This document shows, one piece after another, positions 55,786 to 63,521 of a stretch of 64,000 nucleotides of DNA (its first letter is position 1; each line of letters opens with the position of its first letter). Source of the stretch: Trujillonella endophytica (lineage in GTDB: Bacteria > Actinomycetota > Actinomycetes > Mycobacteriales > Geodermatophilaceae); NCBI RefSeq assembly GCF_019799905.1, contig NZ_JABGCI010000010.1:1-64000 (forward strand). Reading direction: 5' to 3'. A program made the translations under genes and the position numbers. Below the pieces are notes generated by a model, which did not search any database, was not told the origin of the DNA, and saw nothing but the letters and a program-made list of their open reading frames with translations.

Positions 55786-57109
55786 GGCCACCGGCGCAAC
55801 CGGCCCCCTGAGCCCGACCTACTACTTCCTCGATGCGGCGCGCGCCGGTAGGGCCGAACTGTCCCGCTTTCGGACCGATCGGGGCAGGATCGGCGACGTC
55901 GGCGCCGCACGTGCCGACTTCCCTGCCCTGCACCAGCGGATCAACGGTCGGCCGCTCGTGTGGTTCGACAACGCGGCCACCACCCAGAAGCCCCGGGCCG
56001 TGCTGGACGCCATGACTCGTTTCTACGAGCGGGACAACAGCAACGTGCACCGCGGCGCCCACACGCTCGCGGCCCGGGCGACCGACGCCTACGAGGACGC
56101 GCGGGCGTCGGTGGCCCGGCTGCTCGGAGCGTCGAGCCCGGACGAGATCGTCTTCGTGCGTGGCACTACCGAAGGCGTCAACCTGCTTGCCGCCACGCTC
56201 GGACGCTCGAGGGTCGGGACCGGTGACGAGATCGTGCTCACGACACTCGAGCACCACGCCAACATCGTCCCGTGGCAGATGCTGGCGCAGTCGGTCGGTG
56301 CACGCCTGCGGCCCGTGCCGGTGGACGACACCGGCCAGGTGCAGTTGGACGGCTACGCAGCGCTGCTCTCCGATCGGACCAAGATCGTCGCACTCAGCCA
56401 CGTCTCCAACGCGCTCGGCACCGTGCTGCCCATCGCGGCGATGATCGCGATGGCGAAGGCGCGCGGCATCCCGGTGGTCGTCGACGGAGCGCAGGCGGTC
56501 GCCCACCTGCCCGTCGACGTGACCGCACTCGGTGCCGACTTCTACGTCTTCTCCGGACACAAGATCTTCGGTCCGACCGGGATTGGTGCGGTGTACGGCC
56601 GCCGCGAGCTGCTCGCGGCGCTACCGCCATGGCAGGGCGGCGGCAGCATGATCCGTGACGTCACCTTCGAGCACACGAGCTACTCCGACCCGCCGGCTCG
56701 CTTCGAGGCCGGCACCCCGTCCGTCGGGGACGCGGTCGGCCTCGGCGCCGCCATCCGGTACGTCCTCGGGCTCGGCATGGCTGCCATCGCGGCCCGCGAG
56801 GACCGGCTCGCGCGGCTGCTCACGGACGTGCTGTCCGACATCCCGCGGATCCGGATCATCGGTACCGCGGCACACAAGGTGGCTGTCGCATCCTTCGTCG
56901 TGGAAGGGATGAGAACCGAGGAGGTGGGCCGCGCCCTGGACAGGTGCGGCTTCGCAGTGCGGTCCGGACACCACTGCGCACAGCCGGCCCTGCGCCGCTT
57001 CGGCGTGGAGAGCACGGTGCGAGCGTCCTTGGCCTTCTACAACACCGATGAGGAGGTGCACGCGTTCGGTGCGGCACTGCGCGATCTCACACGGCTCGTC
57101 AGGCGCTGA
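55778..57109 (+). CDS. SufS-type cysteine desulfurase, probable encapsulin cargo
   Basis: The PLP enzyme takes sulfur from cysteine as an enzyme-bound persulfide. The 443-residue protein has WFDNAATTQKP near 62, the PLP Lys262 in FSGHKIFGPTG, and the catalytic Cys400 in RSGHHCAQPALRRFG, all intact group II marks. An extra N-terminal tail of about 50 residues (GPLSPTYYFLDAARAG, then FRTDRGRIGD) precedes the fold. Family 2A encapsulin desulfurases have a long disordered N-terminus that directs loading, and this tail may be a short counterpart. Its ATG lies inside the shell gene. No SufE/SufU acceptor is nearby. Confidence 0.92.
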   Translation: MTEATGATGPLSPTYYFLDAARAGRAELSRFRTDRGRIGDVGAARADFPALHQRINGRPLVWFDNAATTQKPRAVLDAMTRFYERDNSNVHRGAHTLAARATDAYEDARASVARLLGASSPDEIVFVRGTTEGVNLLAATLGRSRVGTGDEIVLTTLEHHANIVPWQMLAQSVGARLRPVPVDDTGQVQLDGYAALLSDRTKIVALSHVSNALGTVLPIAAMIAMAKARGIPVVVDGAQAVAHLPVDVTALGADFYVFSGHKIFGPTGIGAVYGRRELLAALPPWQGGGSMIRDVTFEHTSYSDPPARFEAGTPSVGDAVGLGAAIRYVLGLGMAAIAAREDRLARLLTDVLSDIPRIRIIGTAAHKVAVASFVVEGMRTEEVGRALDRCGFAVRSGHHCAQPALRRFGVESTVRASLAFYNTDEEVHAFGAALRDLTRLVRR

Positions 57110-57931
57110 GTGTCGCGGTCGTCGGCTTGGAGCTGACCTCCTGGCCGGTGTCGGCAGGGTCCGTGACCGGTCGGTTGTGGCGGGCGGAGAGGACATGGCC
57201 AACGGCCCGGGCGACGACGATCCGCTCCCGGAACACGAGGCGCCGGAGGTCTCCCGCTGGCTGAGCAGCAGCCGCGGGGAGCGGGCGTGGGCATGCAGCG
57301 ACCGGATCCGCAGACAGCGGTCGGTCGCCTGCGCTGTCTTGGCACCGAACGGCACCACCCGTGGGCGGGAGCCCTTTCCGACGACGTAGGCCATCTCCCG
57401 GTCCAGGTCGACGTCGGTCAGCGCCAGGCCGCACAGCTCCGACACCCGCACGCCGGTGTCCAGCAGCAGCCGCAGGACGACCTCGTCGCGTCGGCCGACG
57501 AACACGCTGCGGCTGAACACCCCGGGCTTCCCGCGGGGCACCGCGCACGTCCTCATCAGTGCGGCGACCTCCTGGTCGGTGAGGATCGGGACCGGCTTGT
57601 CGGGCGAATTCGCGATCTCGATGCCCTCGGTCGGAGCCTTCTCCAGTCCTCCTCCAGTGACCAGCCAGCGGCAGAACCGGCGCATCCCGCGCAGCCGCAT
57701 GCGCACCGTGCCGGGCTCGCGCGTCCCGGCGAGCTCGGCGAGCTCGGCCAGCCATGCCGAGATGGCGTGCCTGGTCAGCTCGTCCAAGGTCACCGGCCGG
57801 CCCTTGCCGCTCAGCCAGTCGCAGAAATAGCGGACGCTCTGGCTGTACAGCTCGATCGTCCTGGGTGCCTTGGCGGCGGCCCGCAGGTGCCGCTGGAACG
57901 ACGCCAACAGGTCCTCGAGCCGGATCGCCAT
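57110..57931 (-). pseudogene. Truncated tyrosine recombinase/integrase
   Basis: From ATG 57931 the frame gives a phage-type N-terminal SAM-like domain (RTIELYSQSVRYFCDWLSGKG). The start of the catalytic domain follows, with the first active Arg in LLLDTGVRVSELCGL and the beta-hairpin Lys in VGKGSRPRVVPFG. After RIRSLHAHARSP the sequence loses family character. The HxxR box and the catalytic Tyr never appear, and the frame runs on antisense into the desulfurase. It is therefore a broken 3' end, cut where the encapsulin operon terminates. It is a likely relic of the element that brought the segment in. Confidence 0.8.
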
Positions 57932-57986
57932 GAGGGCAAGTTATCGGGCGAGCCAGCGCTGTGCTCCAGTTGTCCACAGGACTTCC

Positions 57987-59054
57987 TCAGGCGTCTTCGC
58001 TGGTCACACGCTTGGCGCGGCTCGGCTGCACCCGCATCGGTTCGCCCGGCATCTTCGGGTAGTCCGGGGGATAGGGCAGGTCGCCCAGCCCGGCGTCCAC
58101 GGCCTGCCGGTCGGCGAGCTCCAGCAGCGGCTCGATGCCGTAGGCGTGGTCGGCCAGGCCGGCGTGCTTGTCACCGACGGCGGCGAACCGCTGCGGCATG
58201 GTCAGCACGGTGAAGTCGGTGGGGTGGACGTCGGGCAGCTCCTCCCAGTCCAGGGGAGCCGACACCGGGGCGTGCGGCTTGGGCCGGATGGAGTACGCCG
58301 AGGCGATCGTGCGGTCCCGGGCCATCTGGTTGTAGTCGATGAAGATCTTCTCGCCGCGCTCCTCCTTCCACCACGACATCGTCACGCGGTCGGGGAGGCG
58401 ACGCTCGAGCTCCCGGCCGAAGGCGATGACCGCGCGGCGGACGTCGGTGAACGTCCACCGCGGCTGGATCGGCACGTAGATGTGCACGCCGCGCCCGCCG
58501 GAGGTCTTCGGCCAGCCCTGCATCCCGAACTCGGCCAGCAGCTCCCGCACGTGCGGGGCCACCCACACCGCGTCGGAGAAGTCGGTGCCCGGCTGCGGGT
58601 CCAGGTCGATGCGGATCTGGTTCGGCGACTCGACGTCGGCCTTGCCGACCGGCCACGGGTGGAACGTCAGCGTGCCGAGGTTGGCGCACCACGCGACGAC
58701 GGCGACCGAGTCGGGTGCGATCTCGTCCGCCGTCCGCCCGCTGGGGAAGGTGATGTGCGCCGTCTGCACCCAGTCGGGGGCGTTCTTGGGCACCCGCTTC
58801 TGGTAAAACGCGTCGCCGGTGTTGTCCATCCGGGTCGACAGCCGCGCGCCCTCGAACACCCCGCCGGGCCAGCGCTCCAGCGTCGTCGGCCGGTCGCGCA
58901 GGGCGAACAGGATCCCCTCGCCGACGGCGAGGAAGTAGTTCACGACGTCGATCTTGCGGATGCCCTGCTCGGCGAAGTACGGCTTCTCCGGGTTGGACAC
59001 GCGCACCTCGCGCCCGTCGACCTGCAGGACCACGGCGTCCTTGCTGGAGGCCAT
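57987..59054 (-). CDS. LigD-type DNA polymerase domain protein (NHEJ primase/polymerase)
   Basis: The 355-residue protein is a stand-alone archaeo-eukaryotic primase-like PolDom, which fills gaps during non-homologous end joining. Metal-binding Asp residues are in RIDLDPQPG, and the nucleotide site includes TSGGRGVHIYVPI and a late Asp in FIDYNQMARDRT. It lacks the ligase and nuclease domains of full LigD. An ATP-dependent ligase is encoded at 61656 on the same strand, but no Ku gene is in the window. ATG 59054 gives the standard length. Confidence 0.92.
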   Translation of the reverse strand: MASSKDAVVLQVDGREVRVSNPEKPYFAEQGIRKIDVVNYFLAVGEGILFALRDRPTTLERWPGGVFEGARLSTRMDNTGDAFYQKRVPKNAPDWVQTAHITFPSGRTADEIAPDSVAVVAWCANLGTLTFHPWPVGKADVESPNQIRIDLDPQPGTDFSDAVWVAPHVRELLAEFGMQGWPKTSGGRGVHIYVPIQPRWTFTDVRRAVIAFGRELERRLPDRVTMSWWKEERGEKIFIDYNQMARDRTIASAYSIRPKPHAPVSAPLDWEELPDVHPTDFTVLTMPQRFAAVGDKHAGLADHAYGIEPLLELADRQAVDAGLGDLPYPPDYPKMPGEPMRVQPSRAKRVTSEDA

Positions 59055-59087
59055 CCACGCCCTTCCGTCGAGGTCAGCGAGCCGGCG

Positions 59088-60665
59088 TCAGGCCGGGCAC
59101 ACCAGCCCATCCTGCGGGACGACCAGGTCGATCAGGTAGGCGTTGACCGCCCCTGTCACACAATCGGTCCTCGGGTAGGCGGTGTGGCCCTGCCCCTGCC
59201 AGGTGACCAGGACGCCCGAGGTGAGGGCCTCGGCCAGGTCGACGGCGAAGGGCAGCGGGGTCACCGGGTCGCCGGCGGTGCCCACGACGACGATCGGCGC
59301 GCTGCCCGCGGCGTCCCGCTCGGGCAGTGGGGTGCGCGGGGCGTCCCAGGCGGTGCACAGGTACAGGCCGGCGGCGGCATCGGCACCGAACAGCGGGTAG
59401 CGGAAGCCCCAGTCCACGGCCAGCTGCGCCACCTGCTCCCGGCTGAAGGAGACGTCCTCGGGCGTGTCCGCGCAGTTGATCGCGACGAACGCATCGAAGA
59501 GGTTGGCGTAGGTGCCGTCGTCCTGCCGCTGCGCGTAGCTGTCGGCGAGCGAGAACAGGCCGGCGGAGTCCCCGGCCTGGGCCGCCCGCAACGACTGGGA
59601 GAGCTGAGGCCACGAGGCCGGGTCGTACATGGCCGCGGTCACCGCGGTCATGACCACGCCGGGCGTGCCCACCCGGGTCTCGCCGGGCGTGCTGCTGGGG
59701 ATCGGCGCGAGCGCGGCCTGGCCGAGCAGGTCGTACACGAACTGCCGGGGGTTCTCGCCGACCGGGCAGCCCGAGATCAGGGTCGTGCAGCCGCCGGCGA
59801 ACGCGTCGAAGCCGGCCTCGAGCCCGGCCGCGCTGGCCTCCGCGTTGGCCTGCGCGTCGATGGCGGCGTCGGTGTCGGGGTCGACGGCGGCGTCGAGCAC
59901 GAGCGCGCGGACCCGCTCCGGGAAGAGCTCGGCGTAGGTCGAGCCGAGCGTGGTGCCGTAGGAGTAGCCGAGGTAGGTCAGCTGCTCGTCACCGAGCGCG
60001 GCCCGCAGCCGGTCCATGTCCCGGGCGGTGTCGGTGGTGTTGAAGGCGCCGAGCGCCTCGCCGTACTCCTCGGCGCAGGACGCGGCGACCTCGTCGTACA
60101 GCCCGAGGACCGCGTCGAGCTGCTCGGCGGTGGCGGGCCGCGGCTCGTCGGAGAAGTATTGGTCCTTCTGCTCGGCGGTGAAGCACTCGACCGGCGTGGT
60201 CAGCCCGACCCCGCGCGGGTCGAAGCCGACCACGTCGAACCGGCGCAGCACGTCCTCGGGCAGCGACTGGGACAGGCTCAGCGCCGCGTCGGCGCCGGAG
60301 CCGCCCGGGCCGCCGGGGTTCACCACGAGCGAGCCGATGCGCTCGGTCTGGCCGGGGAAGCGGGCGCGCAGCACGAACATCGGCAGCGTCCGGCTGTCGG
60401 ACTCCTCGTAGCTGATCGGCACGGGGAGGTAGCCGCACTCGTAGGCGAGCGAGCGCGGGTTGGGGACGCCGAGCCCGAGGATGTCGTCGGTGCAGTCCTC
60501 CAGCTGGATCGGCTCGACCTCCTCGGCGGCCGTCGTCGAGGCGGCCGCCGAGGAGGACCCAGCGGCGGTGGGGTCGGCGTCGTCGCCCTCCCCGGACGAC
60601 GTGCACCCGGAGAGGGCGAGGAGCAGGCCGGACGCGGCGGCCAGCAGACCGCGGGAGGCACGCAT
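59088..60665 (-). CDS. TAP-like alpha/beta-hydrolase lipoprotein (tripeptidyl aminopeptidase family)
   Basis: The 525-residue secreted hydrolase has a lipobox in LLLALSGCTSS. The oxyanion block is VVNPGGPGGSGAD, the nucleophile Ser is in YLGYSYGTTLG, the acid Asp in VGTAGDPVTP, and the His in WQGQGHTAYP. The C-terminal TAP-like domain is that of Streptomyces tripeptidyl aminopeptidases and mycobacterial Slp-type esterases. It probably cleaves peptides or esters at the cell surface. ATG 60665 is used, since the longer TTG start adds only two residues. Confidence 0.9.
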   Translation of the reverse strand: MRASRGLLAAASGLLLALSGCTSSGEGDDADPTAAGSSSAAASTTAAEEVEPIQLEDCTDDILGLGVPNPRSLAYECGYLPVPISYEESDSRTLPMFVLRARFPGQTERIGSLVVNPGGPGGSGADAALSLSQSLPEDVLRRFDVVGFDPRGVGLTTPVECFTAEQKDQYFSDEPRPATAEQLDAVLGLYDEVAASCAEEYGEALGAFNTTDTARDMDRLRAALGDEQLTYLGYSYGTTLGSTYAELFPERVRALVLDAAVDPDTDAAIDAQANAEASAAGLEAGFDAFAGGCTTLISGCPVGENPRQFVYDLLGQAALAPIPSSTPGETRVGTPGVVMTAVTAAMYDPASWPQLSQSLRAAQAGDSAGLFSLADSYAQRQDDGTYANLFDAFVAINCADTPEDVSFSREQVAQLAVDWGFRYPLFGADAAAGLYLCTAWDAPRTPLPERDAAGSAPIVVVGTAGDPVTPLPFAVDLAEALTSGVLVTWQGQGHTAYPRTDCVTGAVNAYLIDLVVPQDGLVCPA

Positions 60666-60758
60666 GATCAACGAGGGTAACCAAGGAACCTGTCAGCCCT
60701 CGGCCCCGTCCGGAGGCTCGCCCCGAGCTCGCGGGGGTGCGGGGGACGGGGGCCGTGC

Positions 60759-60914
60759 TCAGTCGACCGTCACGTCGGTGAAGGGCAGCAGGTGCTCGAC
60801 CCGCGGGAAGACCACGAACAGCAGCAGCGCGCTGACCGCGACGACGAGCACCAGGGCGAGGAAGGCCTTGCTGCCGGTCCCGCCGGGGAGGTGCCGCCAG
60901 ATCCACGAGTACAC
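60759..60914 (-). CDS. Small membrane protein next to sortase
   Basis: The 51-residue protein starts at GTG 60914. It begins YSWIWRHLPGG, has one hydrophobic helix (FLALVLVVAVSALLLFVVF) and ends LPFTDVTVD. Small proteins of this shape recur beside class E sortase genes in actinobacteria. It sits 10 bases after the sortase stop on the same strand, so it belongs to that operon. Function is unknown. Confidence 0.8.
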   Translation of the reverse strand: MYSWIWRHLPGGTGSKAFLALVLVVAVSALLLFVVFPRVEHLLPFTDVTVD

Positions 60915-60924
60915 GGGTCCTACC

Positions 60925-61659
60925 TCAGCCTTCCTGCAGTGCGGGCGGGCCGTCGGGGGCGTCGGCCCGCAGGATCGGGCCCCCCTCGAGGACGGCGTGC
61001 ACGATCAGCCGCTGCTTCGCGGAGTACTTGGGATGACAGGTCGTCAGCGTCAGGTAGGCGCCCGACGGCGGGACCTCGGGCGCGGCCAGCGGGGTGGGGG
61101 AGATCACGGAGACGTCGTCCGGCGAGACGATCTGCTGACCGGGTACCGGCGCGCTGCCGAACTCGCCGGTCGCCGGGTCGCCCAGGACCCGGTAGACGTA
61201 CCAGGCGTCGACGGTCTCCACGATGACCGGATCGCCCGGGCGCAGCTGGTCCAGGTCCAGGAACGGTGACCCTCGACCGACCCGGTGACCGGCGACGGCG
61301 AAGTTGCCCTGCTGCCCGGGGAGCGCGGTGTCGACGTAGTGCCCGGGCCCCTGCTCCAGCTCCTCGGTGCCGGTGCCCTCGACGACCGCCCGGTTCCAGC
61401 CGTCGCCCAGCCCCGGGATGTGCAGGAAGGCGAACGGCTCCCCGGCCTCCGGTGTGAGGGGCGCCGGGGTGGCGCCGGAGCCCGCGCCGTCCCACTCGTC
61501 GCGCAGCTCGTCGGTCAGCTCGTCCTGCGCCTGCCCGGCCAGGATGTCGGTGACGTACAGCTCGTAGACGACGAAGAGCAGCAGCACGAAGCCCACGGTC
61601 AGCAGCAGCTGGCCGATGCCCCGCAGCCCGGTGCGGACGAGGTCCCCGGCGCGGCTCAC
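60925..61659 (-). CDS. srtE: Class E sortase
   Basis: This transpeptidase links LAxTG-type proteins to peptidoglycan. The 244-residue protein has an N-terminal membrane anchor (LLLTVGFVLLLFVVYELYV), the catalytic His in NFAVAGHRVGRG, Cys208 in LTLTTCHPKYSAKQR, and the Arg seven residues on. The GTG start overlaps the stop of the DNA ligase gene (GTGA). A small membrane-protein gene follows. Its substrates may include the secreted protein encoded at 63522, whose C-terminus is outside the window. Confidence 0.92.
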   Translation of the reverse strand: MSRAGDLVRTGLRGIGQLLLTVGFVLLLFVVYELYVTDILAGQAQDELTDELRDEWDGAGSGATPAPLTPEAGEPFAFLHIPGLGDGWNRAVVEGTGTEELEQGPGHYVDTALPGQQGNFAVAGHRVGRGSPFLDLDQLRPGDPVIVETVDAWYVYRVLGDPATGEFGSAPVPGQQIVSPDDVSVISPTPLAAPEVPPSGAYLTLTTCHPKYSAKQRLIVHAVLEGGPILRADAPDGPPALQEG

Positions 61660-62741
61660 CCGGCCGCGCCGGAACCGGACAGGACCTCGGCCAGGTCGTA
61701 CCGGACCGGCACCTCGAGCTGGTCGTAGGTGCAGCTGCGCGGCTCCCGGTCCGGGCGCCAGCGCAGGAAGTGGCCGGTGTGCCGCAACCGTCGTCCCTCC
61801 AGCTGGTCGTACTTGATCTCCACGACCAGCTCCGGGCGCAGCGGCACCCAGGAGAGGTCCTTGCCGGCGTTCCAGCGGCTCTGCGCGCCGGGCATGCGGT
61901 GCTCGCCGTCCTCGGCCGTCTGGGCGTTCGCCCAGTCCTGCCAGGGGTGCCCGTCCAGCGCCTGGGCGCGGTAGGGCTCCAGCTCCTCGACCAGCTCGGC
62001 GCGCCGCGCCATCGGGAAGGAGGCGGCGACGCCGATGTGCTGGAGGTCGCCCTCGGCGTTGTAGAGGCCGAGCAGCAGCGACCCGACGACCGGACCGCTC
62101 TTGTGCCAGCGGAAGCCGGCGACCACGCAGTCGGCGGTGCGGACGTGCTTGACCTTGGTCATCAGCCGCTGGTCGGGGCCGTAGGGCAGGTCGGCGGCCT
62201 TGGCGACGACGCCGTCCAGCCCGGCGCCCTCGAACTGCTCGAACCAGCGCTGCGCCGTCTCCGGGTCCTGGGTGATGGCGGTGGTGTGCACCTGCTCGCT
62301 CGGCGTGACCACCTCGGTCAGCCGGGCCCGCCGCTGCGCGAACGGCAGCTCCATCAGCGACTCGTCGCCGAGGGCCAGCAGGTCGAAGGCGACGAACGTG
62401 GCCGGCGTCTGCTCGGCCAGCAGGGTGATCCGGCTGGCGGCCGGGTGGATCCGCTGCAGCAGCGCCTCGAAGTGCAGCCGGTCCCCGGCCGGGACGACGA
62501 TCTCGCCGTCGACCACGCACCGTTCCGGCAGCGCCGCCTTCACGGCCGCGACGACCTCGGGGAAGTAGCGGGTCAGCGGCCGCTCGTTGCGGCTGCCGAG
62601 CTCGACCTCGTCGCCGTCGCGGAAGACGATGCAGCGGAAGCCGTCCCACTTGGGCTCGTAGAAGAGCCCCTCGGCGGTGGGCAGCTTCGTGGCCGCCTTG
62701 GCCAGCATCGGCTTGACCGGCGGCAGCACGGGCAGGTCCAT
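61656..62741 (-). CDS. ATP-dependent DNA ligase (LigC type)
   Basis: The 361-residue ligase has an adenylation domain with Lys31 in motif I EPKWDGFR, motif III FVAFDLLAL, motif IV GLDGVVAKA and motif V MTKVKHVRTADCVV. An OB-fold follows (ELVVEIKYDQLEG). It is the size of mycobacterial LigC, a back-up end-joining or repair ligase. It overlaps the sortase gene by 4 bases and starts 5 bases after the signal peptidase stop, an odd place for a DNA repair enzyme. Its functional partner is more likely the polymerase at 57987. Confidence 0.92.
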   Translation of the reverse strand: MDLPVLPPVKPMLAKAATKLPTAEGLFYEPKWDGFRCIVFRDGDEVELGSRNERPLTRYFPEVVAAVKAALPERCVVDGEIVVPAGDRLHFEALLQRIHPAASRITLLAEQTPATFVAFDLLALGDESLMELPFAQRRARLTEVVTPSEQVHTTAITQDPETAQRWFEQFEGAGLDGVVAKAADLPYGPDQRLMTKVKHVRTADCVVAGFRWHKSGPVVGSLLLGLYNAEGDLQHIGVAASFPMARRAELVEELEPYRAQALDGHPWQDWANAQTAEDGEHRMPGAQSRWNAGKDLSWVPLRPELVVEIKYDQLEGRRLRHTGHFLRWRPDREPRSCTYDQLEVPVRYDLAEVLSGSGAAG

Positions 62742-62746
62742 GCCGG

Positions 62747-63436
62747 TCAGTGAAGCAGCCGGACCGGTCGTGGCGGGACAGGGACCGACGGGCGCGCCGC
62801 CCCGACCAGCAGGGTCATCGGCTCGTCCGGGACGGGCGCCATGACGACGGTGCGCGCGGAGTCCGCGTCGACGTCCTCCCGCGGCGCCGGAGCCGCGGGC
62901 CCGTCGTCCTCCGGGCGCTTGCCGGGCGCGACGGCCAGCAGTCCGCACACCAGGACCACGAGGACGCCGACGCCCTTGGGGGAGTGCAGCAGTGCGACGA
63001 GCCGGCCGATCTCCGGGACGTCGATCGCTAGCTCGCCCTGGACGGCGGACGCCGGCACCGGCCGGCGGTCGGGATCGTCGTTGGCGTCGCCCTTCGTGGT
63101 GAAGACGGGCGCGCCGGTGGAGGTGTCGACCGCGATCACCCGGTGCGTGACCAGGGCGGTGGGCTCGGACGGGTGCTGGAAGGTGATGACGTCCCCGACC
63201 TCGACGGCCGCCGGGTCCACCTCCCGCGTGAAGACCATGCCGCCCACCGGGAGACCCGGGGTCATGCTCCCCGACAGGACGGCGAGCGCCTGGCCGCCGG
63301 TGACCGTGGGGTAGAGCGCGACACCGAGCGCGGTCGCCGTCCCGGCCAGCAGCACCAGCCCGATCGCCCACGCCGCGAGCCGGCGGGTCAGGTGCAGCGC
63401 CGCACGGGTCGTCGCGGGAGGGACGGGGGAGGGCAC
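62747..63436 (-). CDS. sipW: Signal peptidase I, archaeal/SipW type
   Basis: The 229-residue membrane protease has transmembrane segments at about 22-42 and 150-170. Catalytic Ser57 is in VLSGSMTPG, His98 in VTHRVI replaces the Lys of ordinary enzymes, and Asp is in KGDAND. SipW enzymes mature TasA/camelysin-type secreted filaments. A divergent gene at 63522 encodes such a secreted protein, a likely substrate. It heads the operon with ligase and sortase. The long acidic C-terminal tail is unusual but unstructured. Confidence 0.88.
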   Translation of the reverse strand: MPSPVPPATTRAALHLTRRLAAWAIGLVLLAGTATALGVALYPTVTGGQALAVLSGSMTPGLPVGGMVFTREVDPAAVEVGDVITFQHPSEPTALVTHRVIAVDTSTGAPVFTTKGDANDDPDRRPVPASAVQGELAIDVPEIGRLVALLHSPKGVGVLVVLVCGLLAVAPGKRPEDDGPAAPAPREDVDADSARTVVMAPVPDEPMTLLVGAARPSVPVPPRPVRLLH

Positions 63437-63521
63437 GCTGCCAGTCTCGCGGGCGGGCAGGTGCGCGACATCATCGATTCTGACGATGTGGCGGCGTCCG
63501 GACCGCAGCGAGGATCGCTGC

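Noticed and set aside
56621..57110. C-terminal part of the integrase frame antisense to the desulfurase
   Set aside because: The frame stays open, but the sequence shows no recombinase HxxR or Tyr box and is simply the complement of a conserved enzyme gene.
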